Counted from the stretch's first letter, positions 54,882 through 64,000 are shown. The stretch is 64,000 bases of DNA from Roseateles koreensis (GCF_028595305.1 NZ_JAQQXS010000009.1:124001-188000), one strand, 5' to 3'. A program made the numbers and translations. Notes: generated by a model not told the origin, from the sequence alone.

Positions 54882-56090
54882 TCAGATCAAACCCACGTCG
54901 TTCACTACCGCCCCAGGAAAAACCTGCGCCAGTTGCGCCGTGCTCAGCCCGTATTGGCGCTGGAACAAGCCGCCCAGCACGGCGCGGTAGTCGTTCAGGA
55001 CTGGAAAGTCGCGGTCTTGGAACAAGGTATTTCGGCTGACGGTCACCTGCTCTCCCGCGATGCGGCCACCTTTCACGCTGCCGCCCAGCACCCAGAACAC
55101 TGTGCCGTGGCCGTGGTCGGTGCCGCGGTTGCCGTTTTGGCGGAAGGTTCGCCCGAATTCACTGATCACGACCACGGTGGTGTCTTTCCAGCGGCTGCCC
55201 ATTTCTTGCGAAAAGGCAGCCAAGCCTTGCCCGAGTTCATCGAAGCGATTGGCCAGATAGCCTGTGGCTGCGCCTTGGCTCACGTGGGTGTCCCATCCGC
55301 CCACGTCCACAAAACCCAGGTTGAAGTCCCCGCGCATGACTTTGGCGATGCGGCGGGCTTTCAGCGCAAAGCCCTTGGCGGTGATGGCGTTTCGGTTGGC
55401 GGCCTCCATTTCGCCCGCGAGGTCTCGCATTAACTCTTGGCGCACCGAGAAGCCTTCTTGAACCGTGCTCGCCAGCGGGGTGCCACGGTACATGGTGGCG
55501 ATCAAGTCACTTTGGCGCGCATCAATGGCGGGTTTGGCCAGGGATTTGAGGGCTGTATTGGCGACTTTTTCTCCGCCTCTCAGGATCACGGGCAATTGCT
55601 CGGTGAACGCCATGGGCGTGCTGCCGGAGACCACTGCTGCCAATCGGTTCAGGAAGCCGGAGGCATAGTTTTTGTGCCCACTCGTGGGCTGGCCCAACTC
55701 AATGCTGTCTTGAGTTTCAAAATGGCTGCGCGACAGGTCGTCGGTGCCGGCAAAGGGCACGAAGGCGAGTTCGCCTTGCTGGTAGAGCGGGTAAAGGCTC
55801 TCGCGCAAGGCGGGGTGCAAGCCCCAATCTGCCGTCAAGGGCAAGGCCGCGCCCGCGTCAACGCCGGTGCTGCTGTTGGAGTTGGAGGAGGGCTTGGCAA
55901 TGGCGATGTCTTTGCGGGCTTCGTAATAAAAGTTGCTGGAGATCGGCACGAGCAGACTGGCGGCGTCATAGCCTCCGCGCAGAAAGACCACCAGCAATTT
56001 GGACGTCTGCGGGCCGGCTGCCGCCAAGCGGGTGGTGCCCATGGCCAGCGGCAGGCTGAGGGTGGTGGCAAGCAATTCGCGGCGGCGCAT
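54882..56090 (-). CDS. DUF1501 family protein, Tat-type export signal
   Basis: A 402-residue protein beginning MRRRELLATTLSLPLAMGTTRLAAAG, a twin-arginine-like signal. The body has DUF1501 features: KLLVVFLRGGYDAASLLVP, HFETQDSIELG, LGFVDVGGWDTHVSQG and VVVISEFGRTFRQNGNRGTDHGHGTVFWVLGG, which resemble alkaline-phosphatase-superfamily metal sites. Function unknown. It lies 19 bases after its partner DUF1800 gene, a pairing common in bacteria. Confidence 0.88.
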   Translation of the reverse strand: MRRRELLATTLSLPLAMGTTRLAAAGPQTSKLLVVFLRGGYDAASLLVPISSNFYYEARKDIAIAKPSSNSNSSTGVDAGAALPLTADWGLHPALRESLYPLYQQGELAFVPFAGTDDLSRSHFETQDSIELGQPTSGHKNYASGFLNRLAAVVSGSTPMAFTEQLPVILRGGEKVANTALKSLAKPAIDARQSDLIATMYRGTPLASTVQEGFSVRQELMRDLAGEMEAANRNAITAKGFALKARRIAKVMRGDFNLGFVDVGGWDTHVSQGAATGYLANRFDELGQGLAAFSQEMGSRWKDTTVVVISEFGRTFRQNGNRGTDHGHGTVFWVLGGSVKGGRIAGEQVTVSRNTLFQDRDFPVLNDYRAVLGGLFQRQYGLSTAQLAQVFPGAVVNDVGLI

Positions 56091-56109
56091 GGCGGGCTCC
56101 GGAGTAGGG

Positions 56110-57654
56110 TCAACGAAACATCATTTCAGGTGAGGACAGGAGCAGGGTGTTCCACTCCTGCGGGGAGGTGGCCTGGTCCAATGCAGCCGCTGTGGCGGGG
56201 CTCATGCGTCTGGAAATGGCGCTGAAATACAAGGCATTGGCGAGTTGCGGAAAGGCGGCCTTTTCTTGTGGCTGCGGGCCTTCGCTCTTGAACAGGCCCG
56301 CGTTGCCCGAGCCGATGGCCTTGGCAATTTCAAAACGTGTGGTCATCTGGCCTGAACTGCTCCAGGCACTGGCGCTCAAGGGGTAGCCATCAGGGGTGAG
56401 GTGGCCGTACAGAGGTTCTCCCATGCGGTTGAGCCAGTTCAAAATGGGCCCAACATTGAGTATCACCTTGCGGTCATAGGCCAGGCGCACCGAAGACATC
56501 ACATAGCGCATGGGGTCCTTGAACTTGCCGCGCTGGGGGGTGGTGAATTCGGCGCTGTTGAACAGGGTTTCCAACGTACTGGCAATGTCACCATGGCTGG
56601 CTTGAAAGGTTTGCGCCATGCGTTGGACGATGGACCCTGGCGGCTCATCGGCCAGCCAATAGGTCGCCAGTTTGCGGCAAATGAATTGGGCAGTGGCCGG
56701 GTGCGTCGCGAGCCGGTCCAGGGCTTCGTCCAACTCCTTGAGCCCGTGGGTTTTGAGGGTTTGGCCCAGCAGGGTTTTGTCCCCAAAATCATGCCGCGCC
56801 GGATTGAACTCGAACAAGCCGCGGCGAACATAGAAGCCTTGCAAGTCTTTGCGCATGCCCGGCGTGTTGCCGCTGAGATTCACCCCCACGCCCGTCAGCA
56901 CCCGCGCCAGTTCTTGTACGTCGCGCTGGCTATAGCCGGCGTCCACGCCCAAGGTGTGCAACTCCATCAGCTCCCGTGCGAAGTTCTCGTTGATGCGCCC
57001 GGCGGCATTTTGTTCATTGTCCAAGTAACGCAACATTGCCGGATGGGTGGCCACGGCGCCAAGCAGATCGCGAAACTTACCCAGCGCATGGGGGCGGATG
57101 GCACTGTCTTCGTAGTCACCCACCATGGCCCGCAGATTGCCCTTGCCTTGGTGAACGCTGAAGTGGTTCAGCCAGAACCAGGTCATCTGCTCCTGAATCT
57201 GGTTGGGTGAATACAGGGCGCGGAGCACATGGCGGCTCGCCGCCTCCCGCGCCAGGCGGTTCAGGTCTTGCTGGTAGGCTTGCCGCGCCGATTTTTTCTT
57301 GTCGTCGTCGGAGTTGGCGTCCGCGTCCTTGCGGCGTTGGTCCAAATCGCGAATCAACTCGGGAAGCGTCTTCTCGCTGATTGTCAGTCCGTCGATCTGA
57401 CGACTTACTTCAGCGTCTAGCCGGGCCGCAGGCGGGTGCAACTGTGCGTGCAGGTAATTCGCCACTCCCTGGGTCGCCAGATCATTGACGGCGCTGCTGT
57501 TCGCACCCCATGTCAAACGGTTGGCCAGGGCGTATTCGTCGCCCGTGCTGCTGAGTTCAGCCGCTTTTTGTGGCGGTGCGCCGGCGCAGGCACTCAACAG
57601 GGCCGCGAGGCTTGCGGCTTTCAACAGGACGGCGGTCTTGTGGAGGGGGCGCAT
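56110..57654 (-). CDS. DUF1800 family lipoprotein
   Basis: A 514-residue protein with a signal peptide and lipobox LLSAC (Cys at about residue 23). DUF1800 motifs include LANRLTWGAN, MTWFWLNHFSVHQGKGNLRAMVGDYE, HPAMLRYLDNEQNAAGRINENFARELMELHTLGVDAGYSQRDVQELARVLTG split over about residues 200-260, and KDPMRYVMSSVRL. Function unknown. First gene of the two-gene leftward operon with the DUF1501 protein. Confidence 0.88.
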   Translation of the reverse strand: MRPLHKTAVLLKAASLAALLSACAGAPPQKAAELSSTGDEYALANRLTWGANSSAVNDLATQGVANYLHAQLHPPAARLDAEVSRQIDGLTISEKTLPELIRDLDQRRKDADANSDDDKKKSARQAYQQDLNRLAREAASRHVLRALYSPNQIQEQMTWFWLNHFSVHQGKGNLRAMVGDYEDSAIRPHALGKFRDLLGAVATHPAMLRYLDNEQNAAGRINENFARELMELHTLGVDAGYSQRDVQELARVLTGVGVNLSGNTPGMRKDLQGFYVRRGLFEFNPARHDFGDKTLLGQTLKTHGLKELDEALDRLATHPATAQFICRKLATYWLADEPPGSIVQRMAQTFQASHGDIASTLETLFNSAEFTTPQRGKFKDPMRYVMSSVRLAYDRKVILNVGPILNWLNRMGEPLYGHLTPDGYPLSASAWSSSGQMTTRFEIAKAIGSGNAGLFKSEGPQPQEKAAFPQLANALYFSAISRRMSPATAAALDQATSPQEWNTLLLSSPEMMFR

Positions 57655-57860
57655 CGGTCAAGTGCTCTGGGTGACAGGGGCGATGTCCCGACCTGATGGC
57701 GGGGGGGCACGACGCATTGTGCTCGGGAAATTTGAACCATCAATGCGTGTCAGGTGCAACGCGCCAGGCTGCCGGCCGGATGACAAGGCCGTTAGCCTGA
57801 TTTGACCTGACCGAGGCATGACGAACGGGGCTCGGTCAGTTGCGCTGAGACAATGGGCTC

Positions 57861-59567
57861 ATGAATGTTTTTGAACTCCTGATGGTGGGCCTGCTGGCCT
57901 TGGTGATGGTCGTGTTGTTGATTGGCCTGTGGCTGCAGGCACGGGCGCGCGCCCAGGCCGATGCTTGGGGATCGCAACTGGGGGCTTTGCTGGCCGCGCA
58001 GATGACGCCTCTGCAGCAGGCGTCGAACGAGCGGCTGGAGCGCATGGATCGCCAGCTGCGCGATGAGCTAACCCGCAGCGGCAGCGGCACACGCCAGGAG
58101 CTGCTGCAGGCGCTCAGCCAGTTTCAGCAGGCGCTGCTCAATCAGGGCGGGGATGTGGCGCGCACGCAAAATGAGCAGATCGACAGCTTTCGACTGCAGC
58201 TGGGGGCACTGCAACAGAGCTTGAGCGACGGGCTGCAGAGCACGGCGCAGAGTTTGACCTCCCAGGCGCTGGCCGCACGCCAAGCGCAAGACGAAGCCCA
58301 GCAGCGTAGCGCGCAGACCCAGCTGGAGGCGCTGCAGCAGGTCGCACGCGCGCAAAGCGAGCAGATCGACAGCTTTCGCCAGCAGTTGGGCAATGTTCAG
58401 CAGGATTTGAGCGCGCAAGCCCTGGCCGCACGCGAGGCGCAGGACGCTGCCGCCGTGCGGGCCACGCAGGCCCAGACCGAGGCGTTGCAGCGCCTGGGGC
58501 AGGCGGTGACTGAGCAGCTCAAGGCCACGGCCGCCGGCAACGAGCAGCGCCTGGGCCAGCTGCAGGCAGCCGTGGACCAGCGGCTCAGCCTGATTCAGCA
58601 AGACAACGAGAAAAAGCTCGAGCAGATGCGAGCCACGGTGGACGAAAAGCTCCACGCCACGCTGGAGCAGCGCCTGGGCGAGAGCTTCAAGCAAGTGGCC
58701 GACCGCCTTGAGCAGGTGCACAAAGGCCTGGGCGAGATGCAGAACCTGGCGCGCGACGTGGGTTCGCTCAACCGGGTGCTGACCAACGTGAAGACGCGTG
58801 GCATCTTTGGCGAGGTGCAGTTGGCGGGCTTGCTGGAGCAGGTGTTCACGCCCGAGCAGTACGCCAGCAACGTGGCCACCATCCCGGGCAGCGCGGAGCG
58901 GGTTGAATTTGCGATTGCCTTGCCCGGGCAAAGGGACGATGGCGCGCCGCTGTGGTTGCCTATCGATGCTAAATTTCCCCGCGAGGATTACGAGCGCCTG
59001 CTGGACGCGCAAGACCGCGCCGATGTGGCAGGCGTCGAGGCCTCGGCCAAGGCCATCGAGACCCGCCTGCGTTTGGAGGCCAAGACCATTCGCGAAAAGT
59101 ACATCGCCCCGCCGCACACCACCGACTTCGGCATGCTGTTTGTGCCGACCGAAGGCCTGTATGCCGAAGCCCTGCGCCGGCCCGGCCTGGTGGAGAGTCT
59201 GCAGCGCGATCACAAGGTGATGCTGGTGGGGCCAACAACGCTGCTGGCAACCTTGACCAGTTTGCAGATGGGGTTTCGAACACTCGCGCTGGAGAAGCGC
59301 TCGGCAGAAGTCTGGGAAGTGCTGGGCGCGGTCAAAACCGAGTTCGGCAAGTTCGGTGACGTGCTGGCCAAGACCAAGAAAAAGCTGGAGGAAGCCAGCA
59401 ACACCATTGACGCGGCTGAAACGCGCACCCGCGCCATGACCCGCAAGCTCAAAAGCGTGGAAGCCCTGCCTGAAGAGGCCGCCGTGAAGTTGCTCAAGCT
59501 CGGTCTGGGCGACGCCGCCGATGCCCTGGCAAGCCAAGACAATGCTTTGGACGAGGGCGACGTTTGA
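57861..59567 (+). CDS. rmuC: DNA recombination protein RmuC
   Basis: A 568-residue protein: an N-terminal membrane helix (LLMVGLLALVMVVLLIGLWLQ), a long coiled coil (about 40-280, Gln/Ala-rich), and the RmuC nuclease-like domain with VKTRGIFGEVQLAGLLEQVFTPEQYASN, LWLPIDAKFPREDYERL, PPHTTDFGMLFVPTEGLYAEA and GPTTLLATLTSLQMGFRTLALEKRS. RmuC limits inversions at short inverted repeats; the fold resembles restriction endonucleases. It overlaps the MFS gene by 4 bases. The coiled coil is about 60 residues longer than usual because of Q/A repeats. Confidence 0.92.
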   Translation: MNVFELLMVGLLALVMVVLLIGLWLQARARAQADAWGSQLGALLAAQMTPLQQASNERLERMDRQLRDELTRSGSGTRQELLQALSQFQQALLNQGGDVARTQNEQIDSFRLQLGALQQSLSDGLQSTAQSLTSQALAARQAQDEAQQRSAQTQLEALQQVARAQSEQIDSFRQQLGNVQQDLSAQALAAREAQDAAAVRATQAQTEALQRLGQAVTEQLKATAAGNEQRLGQLQAAVDQRLSLIQQDNEKKLEQMRATVDEKLHATLEQRLGESFKQVADRLEQVHKGLGEMQNLARDVGSLNRVLTNVKTRGIFGEVQLAGLLEQVFTPEQYASNVATIPGSAERVEFAIALPGQRDDGAPLWLPIDAKFPREDYERLLDAQDRADVAGVEASAKAIETRLRLEAKTIREKYIAPPHTTDFGMLFVPTEGLYAEALRRPGLVESLQRDHKVMLVGPTTLLATLTSLQMGFRTLALEKRSAEVWEVLGAVKTEFGKFGDVLAKTKKKLEEASNTIDAAETRTRAMTRKLKSVEALPEEAAVKLLKLGLGDAADALASQDNALDEGDV

Positions 59568-60769
59568 GTGCGCCGCCCGCTGATGTGGCCGCTGAGGCGC
59601 AGGACCTGCGCCCGCGCGATTTGCGGCGGGCTTTCCCGTGGTTGATTGCAACCTTGGTGGCGGTGCACGCCAGCATGGCGGTCACCCGTGTTTCGGCCAG
59701 CTTGTGGGCGCTAAAGCAAGGCTATGGCGAATGGACGGTGGGCGTGCTCTTGAGCTTGTTCGCGATTGCCCCCATTGTCTTGTCGCTGTGGGCGGGCCGG
59801 CAGGCGGACAAGCACGGTTTTCACCGGCCCGTGGGGACCGGCGTGTTGATGGCCTTGGTGGGCGCATTGGTGGCGCTGGTGGGGCAGTCTTTGTGGGCCA
59901 TTGCCTTCAGCTGCTTGCTGTGCGGCGGTGCCATCAGTATTTCAGCCGTGGCCCTGCAGCGCGAGGCGGGATTGATGGCCGATGAGCCCTCGGAGTTGAA
60001 GCGCGTCTTCAGCTGGGTGGCCTTGGGCCCGGCGATGTCGAACGCTCTGGCGCCGGTGGCGGCGGGCTTGTTGATTGATCACTTCAGTTTCACGGCGGCC
60101 TTTGCGCTGGCCTTGGTCTTGCCGCTGGTGGCCTGGGCATTGGCGCAAAAAGTACCGCGCCATCCACCGCAGGCTCGGGGCCATCAGGGGCGGCCTCGGC
60201 CGGCTTGGTCGCTGCTGCGCGAGCCGGCCTTGCGCAATCTGCTCTTGCTCAACGTCGTGTTGTCCGCTTGTTGGGACGCCCACAGTTTTGTGGTGCCGGT
60301 GGTGGGGCATGCCAAGGGCCTGAGCGCCTCCAGCATTGGCCTGGTGCTGGGCGCGTTTGCGACCGCAGCGATGTGCGTGCGCCTGGCGATTGTTCGGTTC
60401 GCCGATGATCTGGACGAGCTCAAGGCCGTGCGTTGCGCCATGTTGCTGGCCACCACGCTGTTGATCGTTTATGCCTGGTTGCCCGGCACGGTGGGCATGA
60501 TGTGCGGGTCTGCAGTGTTGGGGCTGGCGCTGGGTTCGGTGCAGCCGATGGTGCTGGCCTTGCTGCACCAAGTGACGCCGGCCGACCGCCAAGGCCAGGC
60601 CTTGGGCTTGCGCATGCTGGTGGTTAACAGTGCCACGGTGGCCATGCCCACGGGCTTTGGCGTGCTGGCCGCGGCCACCCTGCCGGCCGCGCCGATGTGG
60701 CTGATGGCGAGCTTGCTGGTGCTGGCGCAGTGGCCGGCAAGCGTGATTCGCAAGAGTCGAAGTTCTTGA
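59564..60769 (+). CDS. Major facilitator superfamily transporter
   Basis: A 401-residue membrane protein with about twelve hydrophobic segments. The loop 2-3 MFS motif is SLWAGRQADKHGFHRPVG. The second half begins with LLREPALRNLLLLNVVLSACWDAHSFVVPVVGHAKGLSASSIGLVLG. Substrate unknown. It starts with TTG overlapping the rmuC stop (TTGA), so expression depends on coupling. Confidence 0.83.
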   Translation: MSAPPADVAAEAQDLRPRDLRRAFPWLIATLVAVHASMAVTRVSASLWALKQGYGEWTVGVLLSLFAIAPIVLSLWAGRQADKHGFHRPVGTGVLMALVGALVALVGQSLWAIAFSCLLCGGAISISAVALQREAGLMADEPSELKRVFSWVALGPAMSNALAPVAAGLLIDHFSFTAAFALALVLPLVAWALAQKVPRHPPQARGHQGRPRPAWSLLREPALRNLLLLNVVLSACWDAHSFVVPVVGHAKGLSASSIGLVLGAFATAAMCVRLAIVRFADDLDELKAVRCAMLLATTLLIVYAWLPGTVGMMCGSAVLGLALGSVQPMVLALLHQVTPADRQGQALGLRMLVVNSATVAMPTGFGVLAAATLPAAPMWLMASLLVLAQWPASVIRKSRSS

Positions 60770-61024
60770 CTCGAATTCGCCCCGAACTTGGCTCGGATAT
60801 TTCTCGCGGGATGCAGGAATTGGAGGGAATCACACCCTTTTATCGACGTTCTGAAGAGAACGCCGAATTTGCCCCTTAGTTCGGGCTTTATTGCGGGGTT
60901 TTGTATCTGCTTTGGCACATTTCAGCAAAGTGGCGCTGACACATGGTTTCCAGAATGAATCGTCGCCAGAACGATGAGGTTCGGGTGACGGCAACGTTCC
61001 TCAAATTTCATGAAAGGAAGCATC

Positions 61025-61894
61025 ATGAGCACAATCAGCGGGCTGGGCGGCAGTAGCAGCGCCAGCGCCTGGGCAGCGATGAGCGCGACGCGAAAGGAGG
61101 CCGCAGGCCCGCCCAATGGCACGGACTTCGCGGACCACATGCTGACCAAGTTTGACAGCGATAGCAGCGGCACGGTCGACCAGACCGAGTTGCAATCCAT
61201 GCTGGACGACATCGCCAAACACACAGGCACCAGCAACAGCAGCAGCAGCAGCAGCAGCGCGGCTGACGTGATGAAGAAGCTGGACAGCAACGGCGACGGC
61301 ACCCTGGACAAGACCGAGTTGGAAACCGGGCTGAAGAGCTTGATGCCCGCACCGTCCAGCACGGTGTCGTTCGCGCAGACGCATGGCGGCGCGCAAGCCG
61401 GTGGGACTCCTCCAGGGCCGCCACCCGGACCACCGCCGGAGGGTGCGTCAGGTGGCGATTCATCCAACTCGACGTCCACCAGCAGCACGAGCAGCACAAG
61501 CGCCACAAGCAGCAGTTCAGCCTACGACCCCCTGGACACCAATCAGGACGGTACGGTGTCCGCACAAGAGCGCGCTGCTGGCGCTGCGGCACAGGCCATC
61601 AAAGACCTGATGAAGGCGGCGGATACCGACGGTGATGGAAAGGTCAGCAGCAGCGAGATGACCCATCTCAAACAGGCCCTGTCAAGCATCGCCAGCGGCA
61701 GCAGCGGCAACGCCAGTACCGGCAACGGTGCCGATACGGGAACTGGGGCGAGCTCAGCCACGACGGCCGAGCAACAGGCCGCGTTGAAGCTGGAAAAATT
61801 GGTGCAAGGCATCTTGCAGAAATACGCTGCGGCAACTGACGCGGGTGCTTCTCAAACCAATGCTTCGACGCAGAGCCTGAACGTAACGGCCTAA
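61025..61894 (+). CDS. Serine-rich protein with four EF-hand calcium loops
   Basis: A 289-residue, low-complexity protein without a clear signal peptide. Four EF-hand loops are seen: DSDSSGTVDQTE (about 45), DSNGDGTLDKTE (about 89), DTNQDGTVSAQE and DTDGDGKVSSSE (about 170-210). Between the pairs is a Gly/Pro/Ser-rich linker (PPGPPPGPPPEG and poly-Ser encoded by AGC runs). Two EF-hand pairs suggest calcium binding; role unknown. ATG 61025 follows GAAAGGAAGC. An intrinsic terminator follows. Confidence 0.82.
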   Translation: MSTISGLGGSSSASAWAAMSATRKEAAGPPNGTDFADHMLTKFDSDSSGTVDQTELQSMLDDIAKHTGTSNSSSSSSSAADVMKKLDSNGDGTLDKTELETGLKSLMPAPSSTVSFAQTHGGAQAGGTPPGPPPGPPPEGASGGDSSNSTSTSSTSSTSATSSSSAYDPLDTNQDGTVSAQERAAGAAAQAIKDLMKAADTDGDGKVSSSEMTHLKQALSSIASGSSGNASTGNGADTGTGASSATTAEQQAALKLEKLVQGILQKYAAATDAGASQTNASTQSLNVTA

Positions 61895-61919
61895 GTAGAC
61901 TAACCGCGCATCGCCGCCC

Positions 61920-61957
61920 GGCGCCAACCCCTCCAAAGGTTGGCGCCTTTCTTTTGT
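61920..61957 (+). terminator. Intrinsic terminator of the EF-hand gene
   Basis: GGCGCCAACC pairs perfectly with GGTTGGCGCC across an 8-base loop and is followed by TTTCTTTT, 26 bases after the stop. Confidence 0.92.
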
Positions 61958-62241
61958 GCGACTGCCGCGCCCGATGTGCAGCAGGGCCGCTGATTTGAGC
62001 GCCATGCCGGTGAATGCGCGCGGCGCGCTATCAGGGTTCTTGCTGCCTGTCAGTGCAAGCATCGCGTAAGTTTTTTGGCCGGCAGCGCGACATACTTGAC
62101 CGGTCCGCCTGAGCACTGAATTGATCTAGGTAGTCTCACGCTCACACAAGCTTGCAGGCTCAGGCATCGTTGGCGGACACGACAGCCGTGTTTCGGGTGA
62201 AACCGCTGCTACGCACCAATCACTATGACGGAGACAAGACG
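61958..62241. other. Leader region of the branched-chain amino-acid-type ABC operon
   Basis: No gene is supported. The frame of the next gene is open back to 62152, but the family start is at 62242. A promoter is expected; no clear consensus pair or riboswitch-like structure was recognised. Confidence 0.4.
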
Positions 62242-63474
62242 ATGAAGCAATTCACAAAGAATTTGAGTGTGTTGGCCTTGGCGGCCCTGAGCGTTTCAAG
62301 CTTTGCTGCGGATCCGATCAAGATCGGTGTCTCCGGACCCTTCACTGGCGGGTCGTCCAGCATGGGTGTCAGCATGCGCGACGGCGTGCGGCTGGCCGCT
62401 GATGAAATCAACAAATCCGGCGGTGTGCTAGGGCGGCAAATCCAACTGATCGAGCGCGACGACGAAGCCAAGAACGAGCGCGGCGTGCAGATCGCCCAGG
62501 AGATGATCAACAAAGAGCACGTGGCTGCAACGGTGGGCTACATCAACACGGGGGTGGCGCTCGCCTCGCAGCGTTTTTATCAGGAAGCAAAGATCCCGGT
62601 GATGAACAACGTCGCCACCGGCTCCTTGATCACGCACCAGTTCAGTGGGCAGGCGGACAACTATGTGTTTCGCAACGCGGCGCACGACAGTATCCAGGCC
62701 CCCATGATCGTGGAAGAGGCGGTAGCTCGCCGGGGCTACAAAAAAGTCGCCATCCTGGCCGACTCCACCAACTACGGGCAGTTGGGGCGCACCGATCTTG
62801 AAAAGGCACTCGAGCTCAAGGGCATCAAGCCCGTGGCGGTGGAGAAGTTCAACATCAAGGATGTGGACATGACGGCCCAACTGCTCAAGGCCAAAGAAGC
62901 CGGCGCAGAAGCCATCCTCACCTACGCCATCGGCCCTGAGTTGGCGCAGATCGCCAATGGCATGACCAAACTGGGCTGGAAGGTGCCGATGATCGGCAGC
63001 TGGACGCTCTCCATGGCCAATTTCATCGACAACGCCGGCCCCGGCGGTGAGGGCGCGCGCATGCCGCAGACCTTCATCCAGGAGCCCACGACGCCCAAGC
63101 GCCAGGCCTTCATCATCAGCTACCTGAAGACGTTCAACCCGAAGAATGCGCGCATCGACTCACCGGTGTCGGCCGCCCAGGGCTATGACTCGATCTATCT
63201 GCTGGCGGCGGCCATCAAGCAAGCCGGCAGCACCGAGGGGCCCAAGGTCCGGGCGGCGCTGGAAGACCTGAAAGCGCCGGTGGTGGGCGTGGTGACGACC
63301 TACAACAAGCCCTTCACCAAAGAGGACCATGAGGCCATCACCGCCAACATCCCGGTGTTCGGCGAGGTCAAGGGGCAGCGCGTGGTCTACGCATACGAGG
63401 CCGATTTCAAGAAGGCGTCTGAAGTGCGGATCAAGGACCCTAACGCCAAGGGCGCACTGGCTACCAAGAAGTAA
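62242..63474 (+). CDS. ABC transporter periplasmic substrate-binding protein, branched-chain amino acid type
   Basis: A 410-residue type I periplasmic binding protein of the LivJ/LivK (leucine-binding) family. Signal peptide (about 1-23, LALAALSVSSFA cut before ADP), then PIKIGVSGPFTGGSSSMGVSMRDGVRLAADEINKSGGVLG split over residues 24-63, VGYINTGVAL, FRNAAHDSIQAPMIVEE and QGYDSIYLLAAAI. It delivers a ligand, probably an amino acid, amide or aromatic acid, to a LivHMGF-type transporter. The permease follows at 63597. Confidence 0.88.
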   Translation: MKQFTKNLSVLALAALSVSSFAADPIKIGVSGPFTGGSSSMGVSMRDGVRLAADEINKSGGVLGRQIQLIERDDEAKNERGVQIAQEMINKEHVAATVGYINTGVALASQRFYQEAKIPVMNNVATGSLITHQFSGQADNYVFRNAAHDSIQAPMIVEEAVARRGYKKVAILADSTNYGQLGRTDLEKALELKGIKPVAVEKFNIKDVDMTAQLLKAKEAGAEAILTYAIGPELAQIANGMTKLGWKVPMIGSWTLSMANFIDNAGPGGEGARMPQTFIQEPTTPKRQAFIISYLKTFNPKNARIDSPVSAAQGYDSIYLLAAAIKQAGSTEGPKVRAALEDLKAPVVGVVTTYNKPFTKEDHEAITANIPVFGEVKGQRVVYAYEADFKKASEVRIKDPNAKGALATKK

Positions 63475-63596
63475 GCAGGGGCTAAGTGCTGCCTGTTGAA
63501 AGGCCCAGCCTTACGTGGCCTCCGCCTGCCGAATGTGCCCCCATCTGTGTGGCGATTCGGCGGGTGGTTTCTTTTTCTTGAACTCAGGTCTTTGCC

Positions 63597-64000
63597 ATGC
63601 AAATCTTGACTCAACTCGTGTTCAGCGGCATTGCCCTGGGCATGATCTATGCCGTTATCGCTTTTGGTTATCAGCTGACGTTTGCCACCTCCGACACCCT
63701 CAACTTCGGCCAGGGTGATGCGCTGATGCTGGGTGCCTTGGCGGGCTTGTCGCTGGTGGGTTGGGGCGTTAACTATTGGCTGATGATTCCGCTGGTTTGT
63801 CTGTTCGGTGCGGCGCAGGGCGCGGTGGTTGAGCGCATCGGTGTTCGCCCCGCCATCAAGATGAAGTCGGAGTTTGGCTGGATCATGTCCACCATTGCGC
63901 TGGGCATCATCTTCAAGAACGTGGCCGAGAACGTCTGGGGCCGCGACGACTTGAAGTTTCCTTCACCCCTGCCCGAATCACCGCTGCATGTGCTGGGCGC
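63597..64000 (+). CDS. Branched-chain amino acid ABC transporter permease (LivH type), truncated by window end
   Basis: The first 134 codons of an integral membrane permease: MQILTQLVFSGIALGMIYAV, followed by AFGYQLTFATSDTLNFGQGD, the LivH signature around the conserved NFGQGD, then further hydrophobic helices (LMLGALAGLSLVGWGVNYW, MIPLVCLFGAAQGAVVERI) and the EFGWIMSTIALGIIFKNVAE region. The gene continues past base 64000. It follows the binding protein after 122 bases, as expected for a liv operon. Confidence 0.9.
   Translation, partial: MQILTQLVFSGIALGMIYAVIAFGYQLTFATSDTLNFGQGDALMLGALAGLSLVGWGVNYWLMIPLVCLFGAAQGAVVERIGVRPAIKMKSEFGWIMSTIALGIIFKNVAENVWGRDDLKFPSPLPESPLHVLG

Noticed and set aside
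58068-59651. 527-codon open frame opposite rmuC
   Set aside because: Shadow of the Gln/Ala-rich rmuC coiled coil (Leu/Arg-rich antisense); no domain or ribosome site.
60913-60927. Sigma-54-like TGGCAC...GCA upstream of the EF-hand gene
   Set aside because: The spacing between the GG and GC elements is 9 rather than the required 10 bases.

Overview
The window is a chromosomal stretch of a GC-rich betaproteobacterium, most likely order Burkholderiales (Comamonadaceae or the Leptothrix/Rubrivivax/Roseateles group). This rests on the gene orders hisI-hisE-hinT-tatABC-htrA and petABC-sspA-sspB, on slmA, a DUF1631 protein, a PHB-granule phasin, HemP/Bfr/Bfd iron genes and several PEP-CTERM proteins. 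This is inference from gene content; no rRNA is present.

Layout. 0-5 kb: end of a LuxR-type regulator, slmA, then a leftward unit (PEP-CTERM protein, periplasmic 5'-nucleotidase, TPR/protease-like protein). 5-9.5 kb: DUF815 ATPase, an unusual in-frame Nudix-HisI fusion, hisE, hinT and tatABC. 9.5-15.7 kb: membrane-anchored HtrA protease, NIF3-like protein, pdxA, DUF1631 protein, mscL. 15.9-20.4 kb: cytochrome bc1 operon petABC, sspAB, tRNA-Thr(TGT). 20.4-23.8 kb: dciA-like gene divergent from secA. 24-26.5 kb: three PEP-CTERM proteins, one with thioester-domain-like motifs. 26.7-27.9 kb: an iron module (hemP, bfr, bfd) with two Fur-box-like sites. 27.9-45.1 kb: ornithine cyclodeaminase/Lrp pair, a four-gene MCE (Mla-like) lipid transporter, hydroxylase, penicillin acylase-like protein, patatin, Lon-substrate-domain protein, DUF3667 protein, phasin, thioesterase, nitroreductase, 2-hydroxyacid dehydrogenase and a TPR-OGT-like glycosyltransferase.

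45.5-54.8 kb is the accessory and most interesting region: a secreted Rhs polymorphic-toxin locus. The Rhs shell is split between two proteins, RhsA (45501-48067) and RhsB (48076-50502), each starting with a Sec-type signal peptide. RhsA is AT-rich in its 5' two thirds, switches to GC-rich near 47.25 kb, and is broken by one extra 5-bp unit in an AATCC tandem repeat. RhsB ends in an L,D-transpeptidase-like tip followed by an exported immunity candidate. Downstream lie an orphan second tip with its own immunity candidate, a type-44 toxin fragment, and a 307-bp near-perfect direct copy of the Rhs core joined to a third tip resembling M15 DD-peptidases, again with an exported immunity candidate. 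The repeat copies are in matching reading frames, so recombination between them would delete 3,271 bp and put the third toxin on the secreted RhsB shell. Three decayed 132-bp modules and a small IS256-like remnant mark the right edge.

54.9-64 kb: DUF1501/DUF1800 pair, rmuC, an MFS transporter, a serine-rich four-EF-hand protein and the start of a branched-chain amino-acid-type ABC transporter operon (binding protein and truncated permease). No CRISPR array, rRNA or intact insertion sequence was seen.
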